Shown here: piece after piece, positions 19,271 to 28,695 of the stretch
How the letters are laid out: every line of letters starts with the position of its first letter
How positions within the stretch are numbered: position 1 is the stretch's first letter
Notes under the pieces: generated by a model
What the model was told of the DNA's origin: nothing
Database searches by the model: none
The model's input: only the letters and a program-made list of their open reading frames with translations
NCBI RefSeq assembly: GCF_025753815.1
Contig: NZ_JAOWRF010000002.1
Coordinates: 1 to 46,572 of the forward strand
Origin: Plectonema radiosum NIES-515
GTDB lineage: Bacteria > Cyanobacteriota > Cyanobacteriia > Cyanobacteriales > Nostocaceae
Length of the DNA: 46,572 nucleotides
Direction: 5' to 3'
Made by a program: the position numbers and the translations under genes

Positions 19271-19410
19271 AGGAATGAGCGCAAAAACTCTCTCAAACTC
19301 TATTCCTCTGCGTCCTCTGCGTCGCGCCAGTCGCCTCAACGGGGGGGAACCCCCGCACGGAGAAAGCGGCTTCTCTGCGGTTAGTTTTTGGTCATTTTGC
19401 GCTCATTCCT
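19271..19410. mobile_element. 140-bp MITE-like element between the two DH halves
   Basis: Perfect 16-bp inverted ends, AGGAATGAGCGCAAAA (19271-19286) and its reverse complement (19395-19410). ATTCA occurs one base outside each end (19265-19269 and 19412-19416), which may be a 5-bp target duplication. The interior has CCTCTGCGT repeats and a GC-rich hairpin (GGGGGG-AA-CCCCC), a family that recurs at 42609. It fills most of the 270-bp gap between the PKS and LLM genes. Confidence 0.65.
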
Positions 19411-19425
19411 AATTCATATATATGT

Positions 19426-22400
19426 CTAAATGTGAATCTGGGCAGTTGCATACAAAGTCCAATTTTGTGAGGGTGATTGTTGATTTGTTTGACAACTATA
19501 AGCATGAAAAGAAATTTTTTGTTCAGAATCAGAGCCGAGGATAAATTGGATTTTTTGGTTTCCTTTTTCCGATAAAAAGAGCGGCTGATGAATCTGCAAA
19601 TTAGTTAAATGGTTGCACTTGACTGCCAAGGCTTCTTCTGTGGCAGCCAAAGCAATTTCTATATAAGCCGTGTGGGGCATAACCACGCTGTCCCAAACCT
19701 GATAATCTTGGAAATTCAAAAGATATTGTTCATCAATCTCTGTTTCCCAGATATAAGTATTTGGTAAAGAGGCTAAGTCTTTTAATCTATAACCTAAAAG
19801 GGGATGTTGTTTAATTTGATTTTGTAGTTGCCAACTTGGTTGTTGATGATTGGTTTCTATCCAATATCGTTGTCTTTGAAAGGGGTAGGTAGGTAACGCT
19901 ACTTTGCGTCTTAGATAATCCCGATCAAACTCAATCCAATCAACCGCTACACCTTGAAGGTACATCTGCCCCAAACTGTCTAGCATCTGTAGCCAATCTT
20001 CTTGTCCTGGTTGGAGACTAGGCAAGCATAATGGTGTATTTTGGGGGAGACACTGCCGTGCCATTCCCAGCATAATTGGTTTAGGTCCAATTTCTAATAA
20101 GACTTCACATTCTTGCATTTGCAAGGTCTGGATACTGTCAGCAAATTTGACTGGCTGGCACAAGTGATTTACCCAATATTGGGGAGTAGTAATATCATCG
20201 TCGATCAGTTGTCCAGTGACGTTGGAGATGAGAGGGAAACGAGGTTTGGCATACTTAATTTCCGCAGCAATAGCCGCAAACTCATCTAATATGGGTTGCA
20301 TCAGTGGTGAGTGAAATGCATGGGAAACTGGCAAAAGCTTGGTTTTTATGCCTTCGGCTTCCAGAGCTACACCCAACAAGTCAATAACATCCTGTTTACC
20401 TGATATTACAATGTTTTCTGGTCCATTGATCGCGGCGATCGCTATATCTTGAAGATATGGTTGAATTGCTAATTTTACTTTGGCTTCCGGAGCCATTACT
20501 GCCATCATTTTCCCATTTTTGGGTAAATTCTGCATTATACTGGCACGTTTGGCTATGAACTTGAGACCATCTTCTAAACTAAACACACCAGCTACAGTTG
20601 CAGCCACATATTCCCCCACACTATGTCCCATAACCACAGTCGGTTCTATTCCCCAGGAATTCCATAACTGGAAGAGTGCATATTCTAGGGCAAATAATAT
20701 CGGCTGAGTGTAGACAGTCTCATCAATTTGAGATTCAATATTGGGGATTTTGGTGTTTTCCTCGGTTGCTATCAGGTCTGGATAAAGTACCCACAGCAAC
20801 GGGTAGTCTAAATAGGGACGCAGAATTTCGTCACACTGATTTAGGGTTTTGCGGAAAGTAGGTTGGGTTTCATAAAGTTGTCGTCCCATGTCGATATACT
20901 GTGAACCCTGTCCTGTAAATAAAAATGCGATTTTTGGATGTTTCCTTTGAGGAATTTTACCACTCAACAGACAGTTATTCTCAAAGCCAGCAACAAAAAC
21001 ACCTAGCTGTTCACGCAGATGTAAGGTAGATTCAGCAACAACAGCTAGACGGTGGTCAAAATGCGATCGCCCACTATTGGCACTAAAGCAGATATCTGCA
21101 ATGGAAGCAGTGGGGTTCGTCTCCAAAAATGCCCCATAACGTTGCGCTAGTTCCAAAAGTGCTTTTTCACTTTTGGCTGACAACGTTAAAAGGTTTAGAG
21201 GACGTTCGATGGCTTCAAGAGACGTTACATGTAAAAGAGACGTTACATGTAACGTCTCTACATTTGGTGCCTCTTCCAGTACAATATGGGCATTGGTGCC
21301 ACCGAAGCCAAATGAACTCACCCCTGCAAAACGAGATCCCTCCACCCAAGGCTGTCGCTCCTGGGGAATATACAATGAACTATCATTCAAAGAAATATGC
21401 GGATTCAACTGGTTTAGGTGCAGTTGGGGTGGAATCTCTTTGTGTTGTAGAGAAAGTACTACTTTAATTAAACCGGCGATCCCCGCAGCGGCTTCCAAAT
21501 GACCGATATTGGCTTTGACTGAACCAAGGGCACAGGGCTGGTTGCCAGATTGGTCTTGCTGTAGTACTGCTTTGAGAGACTCTACCTCAATGGGGTCTCC
21601 CAGGGCAGTACCGGTACCGTGGGTTTCCACATAACTTAGTTCAGATGGTGCCACACCAGCATTTGAGAGTGCCTGCCGAATTACTGCCTGCTGGGAAAGT
21701 CCGTTGGGGGCTGTTAGACCATTACTACGACCATCCTGGTTGATTGCCGAGCCTTTAATAATTGCGAGAATATTGTCTCCGTCCCTTTGGGCATCAGCAA
21801 GACGCTTGAGAAGCACCAAGCCGCAGCCCTCCGATCGCACATAACCGTCGGCATCAGCATCGAAGGTCTTACAACGACCATCGGCAGCCATCATCTTGGC
21901 TTGGGAAAAGGTGATAGTCAACTCTGGGGATAAAATTAAATTTACCCCACCAGCTAGTGCTTGGTTGCATTCTTGATTTTGCAAACTTTGGCAGGCTAGG
22001 TGTACGGAGACTAGGGATGAGGAGCAAGCGGTATCTACTGCTAAAGAAGGTCCCCGCAAATCAAGTACATAGGATAGGCGGTTGGCGGCAATACTTAAGG
22101 CATTACCAGTACCAGTATAGGCATCAATACTAGTATATTCCTGACATTGAAACCGGGAGTAGTCATTATTACTGATTCCAACAAATACACCAGTTTGGCT
22201 GCCAGCTAACTTATTTACTGCTTGACCAGCGTTTTCCAATGTTTCCCAGGCTACCTCTAACAAAAGCCGTTGCTGAGGGTCTATGCGTTCCGCTTCTCGT
22301 GGAGCAATCTCGAAAAATTGGGTGTCAAATTGGTCTACTTGCTCTAGAAATCCACCCCAACGGGTACTCATTTTCCCTGGGGTTACTGGTTTGGAGTCAT

Positions 22401-24672
22401 ACAATGTGTTGAGATCCCAACGCGATCGCACTTCTGTAATGGCATCCACTCCATTTTGCAGCAGCTGCCAAAAAGCTTCTGGGTCATTGGCTCCGGGGAA
22501 ACGGCAGCCTAAACCAATGATTGCGATCGCATCCGTCTTGGTGGGGAATGGTGAGCCAGCGCGGTCTTGGGGGTCTCCCCCATGAGCGACTGGCGAACCC
22601 CGAAGGGGGGAATGGGGAATTGGGAATGGGGAAGAGGTATTTTCTGTTAGATGCTGGGCTAGAAGTTTAATAGTGGGGTAATCGTACAATAAGGTAGGAG
22701 AAACCTTATGTCCCAGCCATTCCTCAACTTCACCTGCAAGGCTAACTGCAACCATTGAACTTAAACCATACTGAGCCAAGGGTTGCTGAATGTCTATTTC
22801 CTCTGGAAGAATTTGCAGTTGCTCTGAAACCTTGGCAATTAACCAAGCTTGAATATCTTCAATGCTGTAAGATTTATTCTGGCTCAATGCTGTTTGCACT
22901 TGTTGATTAGGGGCTTTTACTTCCGTTTCCAACCTTGATGCCACTACATCTAGGTTGGAAGCTAGAAACCCAGCCCGACAAGCACTGCGTTGAACTTTGC
23001 CACTGGAAGTTTTGGGGATACTGGCAGTTCTGAGCAGCAGCACTCCATAAACTTCTATATCATGTTCTTGTGCTAATGCTTGACGAATTGCCCCAATCAC
23101 TTCATTAGCGTTTAACTGCCGCAGAAAACTCCGTTGTATCTCTTGAGCGATCGCTAGTTTTTCTTGACCGTTAACAGTTACCGAAAACGCTGCTCCACAG
23201 TTAGGACGAAGTGCTGGGTGACACTTTTCTACTGTTAGTTCAATATCTTGAGGATAATGGTTGCGACCGCGAATGATAATCAAATCCTTGAGCCGTCCTG
23301 TAATGAACAACTCACCATCCTTTAAAAATCCCAAGTCCCCTGTACGTAGAAACGGACCAGAGCCTGTGGAAGCCGTGTAAGCTTGGAAAGTCTCCTTTGT
23401 CTGCTCCACTCGATTCCAATAGCCACCAGCTACACTCGATCCGCAAACCCAAATTTCTCCCACTTGCCCTGGTGGACACTGAGTTAAAGTTTCCGGGTCA
23501 GCGATCGCAATTTTCTCGTCTAACCATGCTTGTCCACAGCCAACTATCTTCCTAGCTCCCGACTCACTTTTAGCTTCCACCACCCGGTTTTTTTCCAGTT
23601 CTGCCTCTTTAACTGAGTAGACAACAGGTGGATTTGTTTTGAAACCCCCAGAAACAAATAAAGTTGTCTCAGCCATCCCGTAGCAGGGGTAAAATGCCCG
23701 CTCCGAGAAGCCACAATCAGCGAAAGTCCGAGTAAACTGCTCTATTGTTGACCACCGGACTGGTTCGGCTCCAGTGAAAGCGAGTTCCCAGCTACTTAAA
23801 TCTAGACTTGCCCGTTGTTCGGAATTAATCTTTTGCACACATAGATCGTAAGCAAAATTCGGTCCGCCACTGGTGGTAGCTTTGTAACGGGAAATCGCTT
23901 GTAACCAACGATAAGGCTTCATCAGGAAAGCCTCTGGGGGCATGATAATGCTTGGTATACCCAAATACAATGGTTGCAGTACATTCCCAATTAGTCCCAT
24001 GTCATGGAATAAAGGCAACCAACCGACAACGATAGTTTCCCAAGAATGACCAAATGCCTGCTGGATCATTTGTTCGTTGTGCAGCAGGTTTCCATGACTC
24101 ACCATCACGCCTTTTGGTGTCCCTGTAGAACCGGAAGTATACTGGAGAAATGCCAGGGTGTCATGGCTGATTGTTGGTATTTGCCAATCCCCTACTAGGT
24201 CACTGGCAATATTGTCGGTAGTTATCCAACGCAAAGCTGCTAGTTCTGGTTCTTCTATTAAATTGTTTTTAATATTAGTTAGTATAGATGTGGTAGTTAG
24301 CGCAAAAGTTGCCTGTGCGTTAGCCATAATCCCTTGCAACCGTGTCATGCGCTGATTGCGTCGGGGTGGATAAGCCGGAACAGCTACAAACCCTGCATAC
24401 AAACACCCGAAAAAGGCAGAAATAAATTCCAGACCCGGTGGGTAAAGCAGTAGTGCGCGATCGCCTTTAATTCCCAAATGCTGAAGTTGAGTGGCTATGC
24501 TGCGTGAGTGTTGGTCTAACTCTCGATAAGTAAGCTTGATTTCCTCAGTTTCCCCGTCCTGCAAGAAAATGTAAGCTGTTGAATCTGGCTGATATTCTGC
24601 TCGCTGTCGGAGAATATCTACAAAAGTCATACCCTCATCGGGAGATTCCAGGGGATAATTTAAATATTTCAT
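19426..24672 (-). CDS. FAAL-ACP-KS-AT-N-terminal DH half protein
   Basis: A 1748-residue starter protein. Residues 1-590 are a fatty acyl-AMP ligase ([19 protein letters not shown] near 177; [13 protein letters not shown]), which activates a free fatty acid and loads it on the ACP (YGLSSM, about 639). KS is at 715-1140 (VDTACSSSL near 880, [15 protein letters not shown]). AT is at 1240-1545 (GHSVGEY; HAFHS, the malonyl-type motif). Residues 1615-1748 are the first hot-dog half of a DH. The catalytic His region reads [14 protein letters not shown] instead of the usual DHxVxG...PG, so it should be inactive. The protein stops at the inter-hot-dog linker and the rest of the DH is in the next gene. 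Two dispersed repeats lie in frame in linkers. The start codon overlaps the NRPS2 stop (TAATG), with GGGAG upstream. Confidence 0.93.
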   Translation of the reverse strand: MKYLNYPLESPDEGMTFVDILRQRAEYQPDSTAYIFLQDGETEEIKLTYRELDQHSRSIATQLQHLGIKGDRALLLYPPGLEFISAFFGCLYAGFVAVPAYPPRRNQRMTRLQGIMANAQATFALTTTSILTNIKNNLIEEPELAALRWITTDNIASDLVGDWQIPTISHDTLAFLQYTSGSTGTPKGVMVSHGNLLHNEQMIQQAFGHSWETIVVGWLPLFHDMGLIGNVLQPLYLGIPSIIMPPEAFLMKPYRWLQAISRYKATTSGGPNFAYDLCVQKINSEQRASLDLSSWELAFTGAEPVRWSTIEQFTRTFADCGFSERAFYPCYGMAETTLFVSGGFKTNPPVVYSVKEAELEKNRVVEAKSESGARKIVGCGQAWLDEKIAIADPETLTQCPPGQVGEIWVCGSSVAGGYWNRVEQTKETFQAYTASTGSGPFLRTGDLGFLKDGELFITGRLKDLIIIRGRNHYPQDIELTVEKCHPALRPNCGAAFSVTVNGQEKLAIAQEIQRSFLRQLNANEVIGAIRQALAQEHDIEVYGVLLLRTASIPKTSSGKVQRSACRAGFLASNLDVVASRLETEVKAPNQQVQTALSQNKSYSIEDIQAWLIAKVSEQLQILPEEIDIQQPLAQYGLSSMVAVSLAGEVEEWLGHKVSPTLLYDYPTIKLLAQHLTENTSSPFPIPHSPLRGSPVAHGGDPQDRAGSPFPTKTDAIAIIGLGCRFPGANDPEAFWQLLQNGVDAITEVRSRWDLNTLYDSKPVTPGKMSTRWGGFLEQVDQFDTQFFEIAPREAERIDPQQRLLLEVAWETLENAGQAVNKLAGSQTGVFVGISNNDYSRFQCQEYTSIDAYTGTGNALSIAANRLSYVLDLRGPSLAVDTACSSSLVSVHLACQSLQNQECNQALAGGVNLILSPELTITFSQAKMMAADGRCKTFDADADGYVRSEGCGLVLLKRLADAQRDGDNILAIIKGSAINQDGRSNGLTAPNGLSQQAVIRQALSNAGVAPSELSYVETHGTGTALGDPIEVESLKAVLQQDQSGNQPCALGSVKANIGHLEAAAGIAGLIKVVLSLQHKEIPPQLHLNQLNPHISLNDSSLYIPQERQPWVEGSRFAGVSSFGFGGTNAHIVLEEAPNVETLHVTSLLHVTSLEAIERPLNLLTLSAKSEKALLELAQRYGAFLETNPTASIADICFSANSGRSHFDHRLAVVAESTLHLREQLGVFVAGFENNCLLSGKIPQRKHPKIAFLFTGQGSQYIDMGRQLYETQPTFRKTLNQCDEILRPYLDYPLLWVLYPDLIATEENTKIPNIESQIDETVYTQPILFALEYALFQLWNSWGIEPTVVMGHSVGEYVAATVAGVFSLEDGLKFIAKRASIMQNLPKNGKMMAVMAPEAKVKLAIQPYLQDIAIAAINGPENIVISGKQDVIDLLGVALEAEGIKTKLLPVSHAFHSPLMQPILDEFAAIAAEIKYAKPRFPLISNVTGQLIDDDITTPQYWVNHLCQPVKFADSIQTLQMQECEVLLEIGPKPIMLGMARQCLPQNTPLCLPSLQPGQEDWLQMLDSLGQMYLQGVAVDWIEFDRDYLRRKVALPTYPFQRQRYWIETNHQQPSWQLQNQIKQHPLLGYRLKDLASLPNTYIWETEIDEQYLLNFQDYQVWDSVVMPHTAYIEIALAATEEALAVKCNHLTNLQIHQPLFLSEKGNQKIQFILGSDSEQKISFHAYSCQTNQQSPSQNWTLYATAQIHI
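21218..21259. repeat. Hairpin repeat inside the KS-AT linker
   Basis: A perfect 24-bp palindrome at 21236-21259 (half-site AGAGACGTTACA) with a partial copy at 21218-21234. It encodes the repetitive [13 protein letters not shown] in the linker between KS and AT. The same hairpin family is intergenic elsewhere in the window. Confidence 0.65.
22541..22635. repeat. Dispersed GC-rich repeat inside the ACP-KS linker
   Basis: G-rich strings (GGGGAATGG, GGGGAATTGGGAATGGGG) flank a segment with GGGGGTCTCCCCC. It encodes residues of roughly 680-711 ([20 protein letters not shown]...), a low-complexity stretch unlike the surrounding domains. The element is in frame and leaves the ACP and KS intact. 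Confidence 0.6.
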
Positions 24673-27600
24673 TATTTTTCTCCCTGTGCCTGGTCAAGAC
24701 AAATTTGCAATTTTTCCGCAAGTACTTTCACATGAGGTTCTTGGACTATCGTTAGATGATTACCTGGAACCCAATGTACCTCTACCTTATCGGCTAGTGC
24801 TTCCCAATTTTTAATTCTATTGTCAGAGTTAGCAGCCAATCCCTCTATAGCTTGAAAAAGAGTGATTTTTCCGGAATAATATTTTTGAGAATAATCTAGT
24901 TGTAAAGAATAATTCTTTAGAGCCTGATCGTGGAATTTTATTACCTTGAAGAGATGACTTAGCTGTTCTGTCCCAAAACCAGGAGGAAGGAGGTGGGGGT
25001 TATGCTCCCTTGCTTGCTCTATGGCATAAGCAAGCTGTTCATCAACTGACCTTTGTCGCAACTTAGCTTCTACTTGTTGCAATTGCTCTTCAGAGAAGGA
25101 CAGGTGAGTTCTCAATAAGGACACCAAAAGATTTGTCTCATCTAGGATGAATCGGTCAGCAAAAATATCACTGGGATCTATTAATGCTAGGAGGGATATT
25201 CGTTTACCTTGGTCTTGAAGTTGCTGTGCCATTTCAAATGCGATCGCTCCCCCCATAGACCAACCTGCCAACAGATAAGGATCTTCTGGTTGGATTATCT
25301 GTATTGCTTTAATGTAATGCGCTGCCATCTCTTCGATGTGCGAATGTGGCTCTTGTCCGCGATCGCTTCCACTGGCTTCCAATCCATAGACTGGTCGATA
25401 ATAGCCAAGATTCTGTGTCAAATTCAAGTAACCAAATATACTACCACCAGCCGGATGGATCAAGAACAGAGGACGTTGAGACCCTCTGGGCTGAATCGTC
25501 ACCAAGGGAGACCAAGGTACGTTTTCGGTTTGTTGACGAAGCAGTATTGCTTGCTGTTCGACCGTTGCTTCTTGGAAAAGAGTCTTCAAGGGTAGGGATT
25601 GACCGAATTTCTGCTGAATTCGAGTCATCAGGGAAACTGCCAACAGGGAGTGACCACCTAGCTCAAAGAAATTATCAAGGACACTAACTTGATTAACGTT
25701 GAGTACTTCTGACCAGATTTGTGTCAAATCCAATTCAAGTCTATCGCGAGGAGGGACAAAACGATCATCCTGGCTCAGATTTTGCTCTGGTTCAGGCAAA
25801 GCACGACGATTAACTTTGCCATTAGGAGTCAGAGGCAAAGCGTCTAATACAACAAAAAATGACGGGATCAGATACTCCGGCAACTGTTTTTTCAGGAAGT
25901 AGCGTAGGTCATTTTTGTCAATTGTCTGATTCTGTTTAGGAACTACATAGGCAACTAAGCGTTTGTTATCTAGTGTTTCACCTGTTGCAATAATTACACT
26001 TTCTGCCACTGCCTGGTGCTGATTTAAAGCTGTGGAAATCTCTCCTGGTTGAACACGTATGCCTCTAATCTTAATTTGGTCATCCTTTCGACCCAAAACT
26101 TCTAAAGTTCCATCAGGACGATAGCGCCCGCGATCGCCTGTATAGTAGAATAAATCCTGCTGGTCATTAGTCAAGGGATTGGGTACAAACCGTTGCTGCT
26201 GCTCTTGCGGAGCGTTGATATACCCCAAAGTCCGGAACGGGGTGCGGATCACAATTTCCCCAATTTCACCAATCCCACACAACTGATTTATTTGATTTAA
26301 TACTAATGCTTGGGTTTGGGGAAGCCCCCACCCTCCTGGGATCACATTTGTGGGAATATCTTTAGGCACTTTGTAAAAGCATTTGACCATCGTAGTCTCT
26401 GTTGCCCCGTAAAGATTTACCACTTCCCCAGCTTCTGGAAAAGTCTGTCGCCATTGATGCACTAAAGTTTGAGTTAAGGGTTCTCCTGAGAAGAAAATCC
26501 AGCGTAATGACCGTAAGTGAATTCCCTCTCGGACTTGTTTGAGCCAAGACTGTGCCAGTGCCGGAACTGTATGCACTATAGTGATTTGCTCAGTCTCCAA
26601 CCAGCTTAAAACCCGATCCATCCCGAAGTCATCCTCTTGGTTCGGCAAACATAATGTCGCTCCACTAGTTAGAGGCAGAAACACATCTCTGAGTACAGCA
26701 TCAAAAGTGAGACTAGTTAATTGAGCTACTCGATCCCCAGAACCAATTTCAAAAGTTTGCCGTTGCCATTGGAGAAAATGCGAAATACCTTTATGAGTAC
26801 CCAATACCCCTTTGGGTGTCCCTGTACTACCTGAAGTGAAGAAGATGTAAGCGCGATCGCTTGGAGTAATAGTTGGTAGGGAAGTTATTTCCGGGGTATC
26901 TTTTGCAGGAGTCATTACTCTAGCAGTCTGAGCATCAACATGAATTATCTTCAAAAAGCTTTCTATTTGTGGTGACTCACTGCCCACATTCAAGATATAC
27001 TTAGCATGAGCCTCTTCTAGCATCAACTGCTGGCGGTGATTTGGCTCTTTCATCTCAAGCATGAGCAACACAGCGCCACTTTTGAAGACGCCGAGCATAC
27101 TGGCAATCAGTCCAAAGCTTTTCTGACCTGACAAAGCTACCACGTCACCGGGTTGCACGCCACAATTCAATAAAGCCAGGGCAATGTCATGGGCACTTTG
27201 AGCCAATTCTTGATAAGTCCATATCTTACCCTTCTGGCGGATAGCAGGTTGCTGTGGTGCTTGCTGTGCCCAAGCTGCAAACAGGGTAGGTACTGGTTCG
27301 TAGTCAGGTTCATCAAGCCCAGCGCTGGGATCTGGTAAAATGGAGCGCGACTGTGGTGTTACTAGAGAATAGGATTGTATGGAGCGATCGCCTTCAGTTA
27401 CGATTTGTTGCAGTAAATACTCAAGCTGCCCTCCCATCTGACTGATAGTATCGGCGTCAAAAAGTTCACCATCGTAGGTAATTCTCAGCGACAACTCCTC
27501 ACCTGGACTTGCAAGTAAAGTCAGGGGATAGTTCGTCTTTGCAAAGGTACTAAAACTTTTAATCTCTAAATTTAGATCCAGTTTCTGCAAGGAAGCGTCT

Positions 27601-28694
27601 ACAGGGTAGTTCTCAAAAACCACAATACTCTCGAACAGGGGCAGACCTTTGGGAACTTCACTCCATCCTTGGATTTTTAGTAACGGACTATACTCATACT
27701 GACGTGCTTCTATTTGTTGAGTTTGAATCTGTTTGAGCCAAGGCAAAAGAAACTCTGCGGATGATACCTGTACTCTTAGTGGTAGTGTGTTGATCAGCAA
27801 TCCCACCATAGACTCAGATGAGGCTAGAGTAGGAGGACGACCAGAAGTTGTCGCTCCAAAAACCACATCTTCCTGACCACTATAACGGCTTAATAGCAAA
27901 CCCCAAGCTCCCTGTACCACTGTATTCACGGTTAGCTGGTGCTGCTGTGCCCAAAACTGTAATGCGGCTGTTTGTTCTACTGAAAGCTGAATTTTCTGCT
28001 GATTATTACCATCTTGTGAATTGAGCAATTGCCCAAAACCTTTGTTTAACCTAATCTGTGTAGGAGAGGTAAAACCCTTGAGCAGTTGTCTAAAAAATGC
28101 TTCAGCCTGAGATAAATTTTGCTGCTGTAGCCAGACGATGTAATCACGATAAGCAAGAATAGGTTCTAGGTGTATATTTTGACCATTACTAAAAGCTTGG
28201 TAACAGTCAAAAACTTCTTTGTAAATGATGGCAGCAGACCATCCATCTAATAGGATATGATGGTGGCTCCAAGTAAACTGATAAAGATTTTCCTTCTGAT
28301 GATGAAGTGTGAACCGCATCAACGGAGGATGTGTCAGTTCAAAGCCAACAGAGCGATCGCTCTCCAAAAAAGCTTCCACCTGTTCTTGTTGTTTAACTGA
28401 AGATATCTCCCGCAAGTCGTGTACTACCCACGGTAGCTTCACCTGTCGATGCACAATTTGCACTGGTTCTTTTAAACCTTGCCAAACAAAGCAGGTTCGC
28501 AGAATTGAGTGTCGTTCTACAATATATTGCCATGCGCGATGGAATGCTGTAATATTCAGCTTTCCTTGGATAGTCCAGCTAAATTGCTCAAAATAAATAC
28601 TCTCATCAGGAGCTGCAAGACAATGGAAGAAAATGCCCTGCTGCATCGGTGAGAGGGGATAAAAATCTTCAATGTTTTTGTTTTTCACACCCAT
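24672..28694 (-). CDS. NRPS2: C-A(acidic?)-T-TE termination module
   Basis: A 1340-residue terminal module. I place the start at MGVKNKN, since the NRPS1 stop and this ATG are one base apart (TGA-A-ATG) with GAAGG just upstream. A longer in-frame reading would overlap NRPS1 in a non-homologous frame. The C domain (YPLSPMQQG; HHILLDG near 146) is of the type that accepts a D-residue, which fits the E domain ending NRPS1. A has TSGSTG near 625 and pocket residues D-A-R-H-F-S-L-M-V, the same as A3 of NRPS3. T serine is near 1012 (GGHSLL). The thioesterase is at about 1085-1340, with GWSMGG near 1147 and GNHLTIV as the His motif. It should release the product by hydrolysis or lactonisation; a Thr or acyl hydroxyl would be available as nucleophile. 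Which occurs cannot be read from sequence. Confidence 0.92.
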   Translation of the reverse strand: MGVKNKNIEDFYPLSPMQQGIFFHCLAAPDESIYFEQFSWTIQGKLNITAFHRAWQYIVERHSILRTCFVWQGLKEPVQIVHRQVKLPWVVHDLREISSVKQQEQVEAFLESDRSVGFELTHPPLMRFTLHHQKENLYQFTWSHHHILLDGWSAAIIYKEVFDCYQAFSNGQNIHLEPILAYRDYIVWLQQQNLSQAEAFFRQLLKGFTSPTQIRLNKGFGQLLNSQDGNNQQKIQLSVEQTAALQFWAQQHQLTVNTVVQGAWGLLLSRYSGQEDVVFGATTSGRPPTLASSESMVGLLINTLPLRVQVSSAEFLLPWLKQIQTQQIEARQYEYSPLLKIQGWSEVPKGLPLFESIVVFENYPVDASLQKLDLNLEIKSFSTFAKTNYPLTLLASPGEELSLRITYDGELFDADTISQMGGQLEYLLQQIVTEGDRSIQSYSLVTPQSRSILPDPSAGLDEPDYEPVPTLFAAWAQQAPQQPAIRQKGKIWTYQELAQSAHDIALALLNCGVQPGDVVALSGQKSFGLIASMLGVFKSGAVLLMLEMKEPNHRQQLMLEEAHAKYILNVGSESPQIESFLKIIHVDAQTARVMTPAKDTPEITSLPTITPSDRAYIFFTSGSTGTPKGVLGTHKGISHFLQWQRQTFEIGSGDRVAQLTSLTFDAVLRDVFLPLTSGATLCLPNQEDDFGMDRVLSWLETEQITIVHTVPALAQSWLKQVREGIHLRSLRWIFFSGEPLTQTLVHQWRQTFPEAGEVVNLYGATETTMVKCFYKVPKDIPTNVIPGGWGLPQTQALVLNQINQLCGIGEIGEIVIRTPFRTLGYINAPQEQQQRFVPNPLTNDQQDLFYYTGDRGRYRPDGTLEVLGRKDDQIKIRGIRVQPGEISTALNQHQAVAESVIIATGETLDNKRLVAYVVPKQNQTIDKNDLRYFLKKQLPEYLIPSFFVVLDALPLTPNGKVNRRALPEPEQNLSQDDRFVPPRDRLELDLTQIWSEVLNVNQVSVLDNFFELGGHSLLAVSLMTRIQQKFGQSLPLKTLFQEATVEQQAILLRQQTENVPWSPLVTIQPRGSQRPLFLIHPAGGSIFGYLNLTQNLGYYRPVYGLEASGSDRGQEPHSHIEEMAAHYIKAIQIIQPEDPYLLAGWSMGGAIAFEMAQQLQDQGKRISLLALIDPSDIFADRFILDETNLLVSLLRTHLSFSEEQLQQVEAKLRQRSVDEQLAYAIEQAREHNPHLLPPGFGTEQLSHLFKVIKFHDQALKNYSLQLDYSQKYYSGKITLFQAIEGLAANSDNRIKNWEALADKVEVHWVPGNHLTIVQEPHVKVLAEKLQICLDQAQGEK

Positions 28695-28695
28695 T

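Noticed and set aside
15613-24672. Cluster as puwainaphycin, microginin or hassallidin type
   Set aside because: FAAL and LLM recall the first two, but there is no aminotransferase, and the A-domain string does not fit any of the three as I know them.
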